DNA of 7,515 bases from an uncultured Eubacteriales bacterium (GTDB taxonomy: Bacteria > Bacillota > Clostridia > Oscillospirales > Acutalibacteraceae), in NCBI GenBank assembly GCA_910580045.1, contig CAJTXF010000098.1, positions 1-7,515 of the forward strand. Reading direction: 5' to 3'. The position numbers were made by a program, and so were the translations under genes. This document shows, in pieces, positions 1 through 4,756 of the stretch. The notes under the pieces are model-generated. The model did not search any database. It was not told where the DNA came from and was given only the letters and a program-made list of their open reading frames with translations. Numbering within the stretch: position 1 is the first letter of the stretch; the number at the start of each line of letters is the position of its first letter.

Positions 1-72
1 GTTTTCGAGAAACGTAGCGAGGGTACCGAGCGCTACGCGAACCGCCAGCGGGTGCAACCCGCCGTCAGGCGC
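1..72. other. Non-coding end region with two small hairpins downstream of hisB
   Basis: This is the 72 nt after the hisB stop codon, running to the window edge. Two inverted repeats are visible: GCGGGT at 48-53 with ACCCGC at 57-62 (6 bp, 3-nt loop), and CGTAGCG at 13-19 with CGCTACG at 31-37 (7 bp, 11-nt loop). Read on the minus strand, neither is followed by a run of T, so neither is a standard intrinsic terminator. No start codon with a ribosome site for a following gene is visible. Whether the his operon continues (for example with hisH) beyond the edge cannot be told. Confidence 0.45.
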
Positions 73-651
73 TTAAAGGCTCCCTTTTGACGACAGCGCC
101 TCTCCTCCTGTCTCCTTCACCGCCTCCCTCAGCCCATGGGCAAAGGCCTTGAACATGGCCTCCACCATATGGTGGGCGTTCTTCCCATACTCGCACCGCA
201 GATGCAGGGTTATCCCGCTGTTCATGGCCACTGCCCGGAAAAACTCTTCCGTCATGCAGCTGTCATACTCCCCAATCCTCTCCTGGGGGAACTCCCCCTC
301 AAACACCAAAAAGGGCCGCCCGCTTACATCCACCGCGCAGAAGGCAAGGGCCTCGTCCATGGGCACAAAGGCATGGCCGTACCGCGCCAGCCCGGCCTTA
401 TCCCCCAGCGCTTTTCCCAGGGCCTGGCCCAGCACAATCCCCGTGTCCTCCACCGTATGGTGGCAGTCCACCTCCAAGTCGCCCTGGGCCTTTACCGTGA
501 GCCCCAGCCCTCCGTGTACCGCCAGGGCCGTGAGCATATGGTCAAAGAACCCCACCCCGGTGGAGATATCCGCCCTGCCCCCGTCCAAGTCCAGGCTCAG
601 GGTGATTTCCGTCTCCCGGGTTTTCCGGCAGACCTGTACGCTTCTGCTCAT
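73..651 (-). CDS. hisB: Imidazoleglycerol-phosphate dehydratase (HisB)
   Basis: This cytoplasmic enzyme dehydrates imidazole glycerol phosphate to imidazole-acetol phosphate, the step before HisC. The protein is 192 residues, the usual size of the monofunctional dehydratase; there is no fused histidinol-phosphatase domain as in E. coli HisB. The two diagnostic metal-binding repeats are present: HHTVEDTG at residues 64-71 and HHMVEAMFKAF at 160-170. FFDHML at 35-40 supplies another conserved histidine. These His and Glu residues bind the two manganese ions in the family. The ATG at 651 lies 2 nt after the hisC stop and has GGAGGA at 658-663 with a 6-nt gap, so its Shine-Dalgarno lies inside the end of hisC and translation is probably coupled. 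The sequence appears complete. It is the last gene seen before the window edge. Confidence 0.97.
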   Translation of the reverse strand: MSRSVQVCRKTRETEITLSLDLDGGRADISTGVGFFDHMLTALAVHGGLGLTVKAQGDLEVDCHHTVEDTGIVLGQALGKALGDKAGLARYGHAFVPMDEALAFCAVDVSGRPFLVFEGEFPQERIGEYDSCMTEEFFRAVAMNSGITLHLRCEYGKNAHHMVEAMFKAFAHGLREAVKETGGEALSSKGSL

Positions 652-653
652 GG

Positions 654-1706
654 CTAGTCCTCCAAAACCTCTCTGAATTTTTCCAAAAACGCCTGGTTCT
701 CCTCTGCCCTGCCGCAGGTCACCCGCAGCAGGCCTCCTGTGAACCGCACCGCCACGCCCTTTTCCAGCAGCCTTTGCTGGGCCGTCCCGCCGTCCTCCAT
801 CACCAGGGCCGCGAAGTTGGCCTCCCCCGGCAGAATCCGGAACCGGCCGGGCAGCTCTTCGCTCAGCCTCTCCAGGCCCGCCAGCAGCTCCCCCCGGGAG
901 GCCAGAATAGTTTCCCGGGCGTCCCGCAGCATCTGGGGCTCAGCCAGCGCCATGTCCCCCAGGGCTTGGGATACGCTGTTCACGTTATAGGGGGATTTGG
1001 CTGCCCGGAGCTTCCCGGTCAGGGTTTCATTTGCCACGGCGAAGCCCAGCCGCAGGGCCGCCAGGCCCAGGGCCTTGGAGCAGGTCCGCAGGATGACAAG
1101 GTTGTCAAAGCCCTCCTCCTCCCCCAGCAGGCTCTCCCCCGAGAAGTCCATATAGGCCTCGTCCAGCACCACCAAAGTGTTGTCCAGGCTCCTCGCCAGC
1201 CGCCGGACCTGCTCCCGTTTCAGCACCAGGGAGGTGGGGTTGCAGGGGTTGCTGAAAATCAGCAGCCGCACCCCCTCCTCTCTGCACCGGGCGATGGTGT
1301 CCTCCACGTCCACGGCAAAGCCGGGCTTCGGAATGGGCACATGCCGGGCCTCGGCCAAAAGGCCCCCCTGGGCGTACATGGAGAAATCCGGCTCTAAGGT
1401 GGCGAAGGCCTCCCCCTTCTCCAAAAAAGCCTGGAAGATGACGGAAATCAGCTCGTCCGAGCCATTCCCGGCGGTCACATGGCCGGGCTCCACTCCGTAG
1501 TATCCGGCAAAGGCCCTGCACAGCTCCCCGGCCGCCGGGTCCGGGTAGCGGTTCAGCTCCAGGCTCCCCAGGGCCTGGCCCAGCCGGGCGGCCAGCTCCC
1601 CTGGCAGGCTTAAAAAGGACTCGTTGGCATCCAGCCGGACACAGCCCGCGCTGTCCCCCGGCGCGTAGGCCCGCAGGCCCGCAATCTTCCTGTTCAGTTG
1701 GTACAT
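654..1706 (-). CDS. hisC: Histidinol-phosphate aminotransferase (HisC)
   Basis: This PLP-dependent, fold-type I aminotransferase converts imidazole-acetol phosphate plus glutamate to histidinol phosphate plus 2-oxoglutarate. The protein is 350 residues, normal for HisC. Visible landmarks, in order: LDANES near 25-30, LNRYPDP at 51-57 (substrate/N-terminal arm region), GNGSDELI at 80-87 (PLP phosphate region), NPCNPTS at 153-159, DEAYMDF at 182-188 (Asp that pairs with the PLP ring nitrogen, Tyr that contacts it), and TCSKALGLAALRLGF at 208-222, in which Lys211 is the expected Schiff-base lysine. The start at 1706 is preceded by a GAAAGGGGAG purine tract at about the right distance. It is separated from the upstream 99-codon gene by 129 nt containing a strong hairpin, and from hisB by only 2 nt. 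No frameshift or missing residue was seen. Confidence 0.97.
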   Translation of the reverse strand: MYQLNRKIAGLRAYAPGDSAGCVRLDANESFLSLPGELAARLGQALGSLELNRYPDPAAGELCRAFAGYYGVEPGHVTAGNGSDELISVIFQAFLEKGEAFATLEPDFSMYAQGGLLAEARHVPIPKPGFAVDVEDTIARCREEGVRLLIFSNPCNPTSLVLKREQVRRLARSLDNTLVVLDEAYMDFSGESLLGEEEGFDNLVILRTCSKALGLAALRLGFAVANETLTGKLRAAKSPYNVNSVSQALGDMALAEPQMLRDARETILASRGELLAGLERLSEELPGRFRILPGEANFAALVMEDGGTAQQRLLEKGVAVRFTGGLLRVTCGRAEENQAFLEKFREVLED

Positions 1707-1835
1707 CTGGCTCGCTCCCCTTTCTAACCTTTCTAAAGAGCCGCTGACTGAAACCGGTTTCCCAATCCAGAATCCCGGCTTACCGGGTATTTCCCCCGCC
1801 TTCGGCGGGGGAAATACCCAACAACCGGCGCTTCC
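1707..1835. other. hisC leader / intergenic region with competing inverted repeats
   Basis: This is a 129-nt gap inside the his cluster. It holds a perfect 16-bp hairpin (1785-1819, listed separately), a smaller CCCGG/CCGGG hairpin (1774-1778 with 1783-1787) that shares bases 1785-1787 with the large one so the two cannot fully form together, and the 12-nt perfect palindrome GAAACCGGTTTC at 1750-1761. No convincing promoter hexamer pair was found on the minus strand. Confidence 0.5.
1785..1819. repeat. Perfect 16-bp GC-rich hairpin between the 99-codon gene and hisC
   Basis: Bases 1785-1800 are exactly complementary to 1804-1819, with a 3-nt loop (TTC, or GAA on the minus strand). The upper stem is CCCCCGCC/GGCGGGGG and the lower stem is A/T-rich. 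It begins 16 nt after the stop of the upstream gene. Neither strand has a T-run after the stem, so it is not a standard Rho-independent terminator. It could act as a partial terminator, an mRNA 3'-end stabiliser, or a processing site that separates hisC-hisB from the upstream message. A close relative of its core lies at 6065-6093. Confidence 0.6.
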
Positions 1836-2135
1836 CTAAGTCAGCAGCTCGTCCTTCCCGGCAGACTGGAGGCACCACATCACCGTCTCATACACGTCCT
1901 GGACGCTGTCCTCAGGCTGCTCATACCGGCGCACCCCCAGGCTGTCCCAGTACTCTCTGCCGAACAGCCTGTGCCTGCGGGAAATCTCCACATTGCTGTC
2001 ATCAAAAAAAATCTTATACCGCCGCCTGCCCCGGCTGAAATACAGCACAGCGGCAGACTTGCTCTCCCCAAGCCATTCCAGGGTCCCCTGGCCGGTGAGG
2101 GCCTTATAGATATCCTCCACGCTGCTGATTTCCAT
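1836..2135 (-). CDS. Unrecognised 99-residue protein encoded between hisD and hisC
   Basis: This small protein matches no family I recognise. Its ATG at 2135 overlaps the hisD TGA by one base (TGATG), a typical sign of translational coupling, with the GAGAGGG purine tract in the end of hisD as a possible ribosome site. The protein is soluble in character, with no signal peptide or membrane segment. It is rich in charged and aromatic residues, including an RGRRRYKIFF stretch near 36-45 and SRRHRLFGREYWDSLG near 52-67. Alternating hydrophobic segments (AAVLYFSR, RYKIFFDD, NVEISRR) suggest a small beta-rich N-terminal half followed by a helix (EDSVQDVYETVMWCLQ). The tight coupling argues that it is a real gene and that its expression follows HisD; any role in histidine synthesis is only an inference from position. 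It ends 16 nt before a strong hairpin. Confidence 0.75.
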   Translation of the reverse strand: MEISSVEDIYKALTGQGTLEWLGESKSAAVLYFSRGRRRYKIFFDDSNVEISRRHRLFGREYWDSLGVRRYEQPEDSVQDVYETVMWCLQSAGKDELLT

Positions 2136-3430
2136 CAGCGCGCCCTCTCCCGGCGCACCCGGACAGAGTTGGCGTGGGCGGTAAGCTCCTCGGTCTCGGC
2201 CAAAAGGATAATGTCATCCGCCGCCTTGAGCAGCTCCTCCCTGGGATAGTAGATAAAGCTGGACTTCTTCACAAAGTCATCCACAGACAGGGGGGAGAAG
2301 AACCGGGCCGTGCCCCCGGTGGGCAGCACGTGGTTGGCCCCGGCGTAGTAGTCGCCCAAGGGCTCCGGCGAGTAGTGGCCCAAAAACACCGAGCCCGCGT
2401 TGTCCAGCCTGCCCAGATATTCAAAGGGGTTCTCACAGCAGACCTCCAGATGCTCTGGGGCCAGCTGGTTGGCAAAGTCCACCGCCTCATCCATGGTGTC
2501 GCACACAATCACCGCGCCGAAGCCGTCTAAGGACTTCTCGATGATCTCCCGGCGGGAGAGCTTTTCCACCTGGCGGGAGAGGGCCTCCACCGTACGCTCA
2601 GCCAGCGAGGCGCTGTCTGTTATCAGCACCGCCGAGGCCATGGGGTCATGCTCCGCCTGGCTCATCAGGTCCGCCGCCAGGAACTCCGGGTCGGCGCTGC
2701 TGTCCGCAATCACCAGAATCTCGCTGGGCCCGGCAATCATGTCAATGTCTACCACGCCGTACAGCTGCTTTTTGGCCGTGGCCACAAAGATATTCCCCGG
2801 CCCCACGATTTTGTCCACCTTCGGGACTGTCTCCGTGCCATAGGCCAGGGCAGCCACAGCCTGGGCCCCGCCCATGAGGAACACCCTGTCCACCCCGGCC
2901 TCCAGGGCGGCGGCAATGATGTTGGGGTCCGGACGGCCCCCCCGGCCCGGGGGGGTTGCCATGATGATTTCCCCCACGCCGGCCACCTTGGCGGGAATCA
3001 CGTTCATAAGCACAGAGGAGAACAGGGGCGCGGTGCCCCCAGGCACATAGACGCCCACCCGGTGCAGGCCCCGCACCCGCTGGCCGGTGATAATGCCATT
3101 GCCCTGGGCGTCGATACGGCTCTGCTGCTTCTGCCGCGTGTGGAAATCATAGATGTTGGCCGCAGCCCGCTTGAGAGCGGCGAGAAAATCCGGCCCGCAG
3201 TCCCTGGTGGCAGCCTCCATCTCCTGGCGGCTGAGCTCCAAGCTATCGGGGGTCCAGCCGTCAAACTGGCGGGAATAGGCCTTGACAGCCTCATCGCCGC
3301 CGGACTGGACGGTGGAGATAATTTGGGCAACAGACTGCTCGATTTTCGAATCCGGGGTACCGGCCCGGGCCTTGAGGGTTTGGATAAAATCCTGACGCTC
3401 CCCAGGGGAAGCGGTGACAATTTTCAGCAT
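2135..3430 (-). CDS. hisD: Histidinol dehydrogenase (HisD)
   Basis: This zinc- and NAD-dependent enzyme carries out the last two oxidations, L-histidinol to L-histidinal to L-histidine, in the cytoplasm. I use the ATG at 3430 (431 residues, the normal family length), because the open frame upstream runs into repeat sequence and because AAAGGA lies about 8 nt before this ATG. Family landmarks fall at the expected positions: VGVYVPGGTAPLFSSVLMN at 125-143, VGPGNIFVATAKK at 209-221, AGPSEILVIAD at 233-243, SQAEHDP at 257-263 (Gln258 and His261 as zinc ligands), LAPEHLEV at 323-330 (Glu326/His327, the catalytic pair), GDYYAGANHVLPTGG at 359-373 (Asp360, zinc ligand) and LTAHANSV at 416-423 (His419, zinc ligand). 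Its TGA overlaps the next ATG. A large palindromic element fills the 702 nt between it and hisG. Confidence 0.97.
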   Translation of the reverse strand: MLKIVTASPGERQDFIQTLKARAGTPDSKIEQSVAQIISTVQSGGDEAVKAYSRQFDGWTPDSLELSRQEMEAATRDCGPDFLAALKRAAANIYDFHTRQKQQSRIDAQGNGIITGQRVRGLHRVGVYVPGGTAPLFSSVLMNVIPAKVAGVGEIIMATPPGRGGRPDPNIIAAALEAGVDRVFLMGGAQAVAALAYGTETVPKVDKIVGPGNIFVATAKKQLYGVVDIDMIAGPSEILVIADSSADPEFLAADLMSQAEHDPMASAVLITDSASLAERTVEALSRQVEKLSRREIIEKSLDGFGAVIVCDTMDEAVDFANQLAPEHLEVCCENPFEYLGRLDNAGSVFLGHYSPEPLGDYYAGANHVLPTGGTARFFSPLSVDDFVKKSSFIYYPREELLKAADDIILLAETEELTAHANSVRVRRERAR

Positions 3431-3489
3431 GAGAATCATCCTTTCGTTGATATCCGCCCGCCTGAGGTTGAGCCAGCGGAAGTTTTCGT

Positions 3490-3533
3490 CCACCTTTTTC
3501 AAAAGGTGGTGGGGGTGCGGGGGCAGCGCCCCC
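3490..3533. repeat. Paired outer hairpins of the left arm
   Basis: Two hairpins lie next to each other. CCACCTTTT 3490-3498 pairs with AAAAGGTGG 3501-3509 (9 bp with a 2-nt gap, or 8 bp with a 4-nt loop). GGGGGC 3519-3524 pairs with GCCCCC 3528-3533 (loop AGC). They sit 60-100 nt upstream of the hisD start. The same two-hairpin arrangement occurs in the other copies, at 4056-4101 and 7297-7343, with the same order relative to the 80-nt unit but differing stem sequence in the outer member. On the minus strand the first hairpin is not followed by a T-run that would make it a terminator. Confidence 0.65.
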
Positions 3534-3585
3534 AAGGTCGAAGCCCAGCGGCAAAAGCAAGTTCCCCAAGAGCGGCACCAAGAAT

Positions 3586-3665
3586 GGCGGCGCTCACAGA
3601 GAAAGGAGCGAGGCAGAGCGTCCGGCGGCCCACCCCCGTCCGAGCGTCGAACCAGGAGCGCCGCC
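3586..3665 (+). repeat. 80-nt stem-bounded repeat unit, copy 1
   Basis: This unit is bounded by a perfect 10-bp inverted repeat, GGCGGCGCTC at 3586-3595 and GAGCGCCGCC at 3656-3665. A hand, ungapped comparison with copy 3 (7366-7445) gives about 63 identical positions of 80. The conserved blocks are the two ends and the GAGAAAGG...GCGAGGCAG segment just inside the left end. The strand is an arbitrary orientation in which copies 1 and 3 are direct and copy 2 is inverted. Substitutions between copies fall at all three positions of every possible codon, so it looks like structured DNA or RNA rather than coding sequence. Confidence 0.75.
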
Positions 3666-3691
3666 AAAGCTGCCGGTCGCGCGATTCCGTA

Positions 3692-3720
3692 GACTTGGGG
3701 AACGGAACGTTCCTCAAGTC
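3692..3720. repeat. Left terminal hairpin of the palindrome core
   Basis: GACTTGGGGAAC (3692-3703) pairs with GTTCCTCAAGTC (3709-3720) around the 5-nt loop GGAAC. It has 12 pairs, one of them a G-T mismatch or wobble. It is the mirror partner of the hairpin at 3893-3921. Confidence 0.7.
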
Positions 3721-3892
3721 ACGGAGAGCCGCAGGCCGTCTGTAGGAGCGTTGGGCCGCTAAGCGTTCCCCGCAGATGCTGCTTACCGTAAGGTCAAGGG
3801 CCTGACAGTAAGCAGCTTCCCAACCGCAAGCGGCATCTATCAGGAACGCTCAGGGCCGCCACGTTTCGGAAGGCCAGTCCGCAGCTCTCCGT

Positions 3893-3921
3893 GACTTGGG
3901 AAACAGGACGTTTCCCAAGTC
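3893..3921. repeat. Right terminal hairpin of the palindrome core
   Basis: GACTTGGGAAAC (3893-3904) pairs perfectly with GTTTCCCAAGTC (3910-3921) around the 5-nt loop AGGAC. It has the same stem and loop lengths as the left hairpin. The differences between the two sides partly keep the pairing within each stem, which hints that each hairpin is kept as a folded structure. Confidence 0.7.
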
Positions 3922-3948
3922 AACGGATTTGCGCTGTTCGTGCTGTTT

Positions 3949-4028
3949 GGCGGCGCGGCTTTCTGCCTCTAACAAACTTAAAATATGGGAGTCAGGCGCT
4001 GCCTCTCTTTCGGACTTGATGCGCCGCC
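3949..4028 (-). repeat. 80-nt stem-bounded repeat unit, copy 2 (inverted)
   Basis: This unit is bounded by GGCGGCGC 3949-3956 and GCGCCGCC 4021-4028. It is also exactly 80 nt, in opposite orientation to copies 1 and 3. Read as the reverse complement it keeps the GAAAGAGAGGCAG block near one end, but the interior is diverged and has an unusually A/T-rich stretch (AACAAACTTAAAATATGGG around 3971-3989). At its outer edge the 22 bases 4021-4042 are identical to the reverse complement of 7352-7373. Confidence 0.65.
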
Positions 4029-4055
4029 CTCTAAGGTCAAGGTCGCCTCCGGCGG

Positions 4056-4101
4056 CTTAGGGCTTTGCCCTAAGAACCCACCAGGGGGCAAGCCCCCCTG
4101 G
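4056..4101. repeat. Paired outer hairpins of the right arm
   Basis: CTTAGGGC 4056-4063 pairs with GCCCTAAG 4067-4074 (8 bp, loop TTT). CCAGGGGG 4081-4088 pairs with CCCCCTGG 4094-4101 (8 bp, 5-nt loop). They lie 32 nt downstream of the hisG stop on the minus strand. They could act as a hairpin-type 3' end for the hisZ-hisG message, although no T-run follows either stem. They correspond in position to 7324-7343 and 7297-7317 in copy 3. Confidence 0.6.
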
Positions 4102-4132
4102 ACCCCGGGATGGGCCCAACCCCAGGCCCCTG

Positions 4133-4756
4133 CTATCCCAGCTCCCGCTCCAATCGCTCCGCGAACGCCTCTATCTCCTTCTTCCTCAGCTTCATGCTGG
4201 CCACATTCACAATCAATCTGGCCGACACATCCGCCACCGGCTCCACAACCTCCAGCCCGTTCTCCCGCAGCGTGGCTCCTGTTTCCACCAAGTCTACAAT
4301 CCCGTCCGCCAATCCCAGCAGCGGCGCCAGCTCTACTGAGCCCTCTATCTTTATCACCCTTACATCCATATCCTTGCTCTGGAAAAACCGCCTGGCCACC
4401 TTGGGGTATTTTGTGGCAATGGTCTTAATCTGATAGCCCTGATAAAAATCCGTGCCCGCTGGCGCTGCCAGGGCAAAGCCGCATTTGCCAAACCGCAAAT
4501 CCAATATCTCAAAGAACTGGCCTCCCCGCTCCATGATGACATCCTTGCCCACCACGCCCAAGTCGCACACCCCATGCTCCAAATAGGTGATTACGTCCCC
4601 GGCCTTGGCCAGCACCGCCTCCATTTCCCCCACCGGCAGAATCAGCTTCCGGCCCTTATCCCTCAGGGCCGAGCAGTCCAGGCCCGCCCGCCCCATCAGC
4701 TCCGCGGTGGATTTTTCCAGCCTGCCTTTGGTCAGGGCAATCCGCAGTGGTCTCAT
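4133..4756 (-). CDS. hisG: ATP phosphoribosyltransferase catalytic subunit, short form (HisG)
   Basis: This enzyme catalyses the committed step of histidine synthesis, joining ATP and PRPP to phosphoribosyl-ATP. The protein is 207 residues from the ATG at 4756, the length of the short form that lacks the C-terminal regulatory domain and works as a hetero-octamer with HisZ; hisZ lies immediately upstream, which fits. Landmarks: ALTKGRL at 7-13, DLGVVGKDVI at 65-74 and IKIEGSVELAPLLGLADG at 136-152 leading into IVDLVETGATL at 153-163. The last matches the family signature spacing E-x5-G...D-L-x2-T-G-x-T-L and forms the PRPP phosphate loop. The start is set by the ATGA overlap with the hisZ stop and by GAGGAG just upstream. 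An in-frame extension to 4867 lies inside hisZ and is rejected. The gene ends where the large repeat element begins. Confidence 0.97.
   Translation of the reverse strand: MRPLRIALTKGRLEKSTAELMGRAGLDCSALRDKGRKLILPVGEMEAVLAKAGDVITYLEHGVCDLGVVGKDVIMERGGQFFEILDLRFGKCGFALAAPAGTDFYQGYQIKTIATKYPKVARRFFQSKDMDVRVIKIEGSVELAPLLGLADGIVDLVETGATLRENGLEVVEPVADVSARLIVNVASMKLRKKEIEAFAERLERELG

Larger units (their letters stand above)
3684..3929. repeat. Palindromic core of the hisG-hisD element
   Basis: This is the inner part of the large palindrome. Its flanks read ATTCCGT..GACTTGGG on the left and, inverted, AATCCGTTGACTTGGG on the right. From the outside in: a terminal hairpin on each side (12-bp stem, 5-nt loop), a CGGAGAGC inverted pair, AGCGTTCC/GGAACGCT, and a central 9-bp hairpin GCTGCTTAC 3778-3786 with GTAAGCAGC 3808-3816. 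A small extra hairpin CCGC/GCGG (3824-3827 with 3830-3833) sits on the right side only, which shifts the innermost symmetry axis to 3797. The central loop contains TAAGGTCAAGGGCC (3789-3802), which recurs inverted at 7349-7362. Confidence 0.65.
3488..4104. repeat. Giant imperfect palindrome filling the hisG-hisD gap (MITE-like or compound repeat)
   Basis: Almost the whole 702-nt gap between hisG and hisD reads as two inverted arms around position 3807. Matched pairs seen by eye: GGCGGCGC 3586-3593 with GCGCCGCC 4021-4028; GCGCCGCCAAA 3658-3668 with TTTGGCGGCGC 3946-3956; the hairpins 3692-3720 and 3893-3921; TCACGGAGAG 3719-3728 with CTCTCCGTGA 3885-3894; and AGCGTTCC 3762-3769 with GGAACGCT 3843-3850. 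The midpoints all fall at 3806-3807. The outer ends each carry two GC-rich hairpins. No transposase or credible coding frame is inside. The structure suggests a non-autonomous mobile element with long inverted arms, or two inverted insertions of one dispersed repeat. If hisZ-hisG and hisD share a transcript, the message would carry a very large hairpin here. The boundaries are approximate. Confidence 0.7.

Noticed and set aside
3431..3667. N-terminal extension of hisD giving a 510-residue protein
   Set aside because: The extension starts at a TTG inside the repeat, is low-complexity Arg/Gly/Pro-rich, and is unlike any HisD. The ATG at 3430 has a good ribosome site and gives the usual 431 residues with catalytic residues at family positions.
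3586..3667. Conserved-looking frame shared by two repeat copies (MAAL..RSD..LPR.FL.ERR, at 3667 and 7447, minus strand)
   Set aside because: Both frames start at TTG in the repeat and align without gaps, which at first looks like a conserved protein. The base changes fall equally at all codon positions and conservation is concentrated at the inverted-repeat ends, so the similarity is explained by repeat DNA.
2648..3745. 365-codon open frame on the plus strand opposite hisD
   Set aside because: It is a shadow of hisD and the repeat in high-GC DNA; its protein is rich in Gly, His, Pro and Arg with no domain resemblance and no ribosome site. The same applies to the long plus-strand frames opposite hisB (136-657, 149-676), hisC (774-1397) and hisZ (5596-5991).
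3488..4104. CRISPR array or tandem repeat in the hisG-hisD gap
   Set aside because: The repeats are inverted, few and of arm type; there are no regularly spaced direct repeats with unique spacers.
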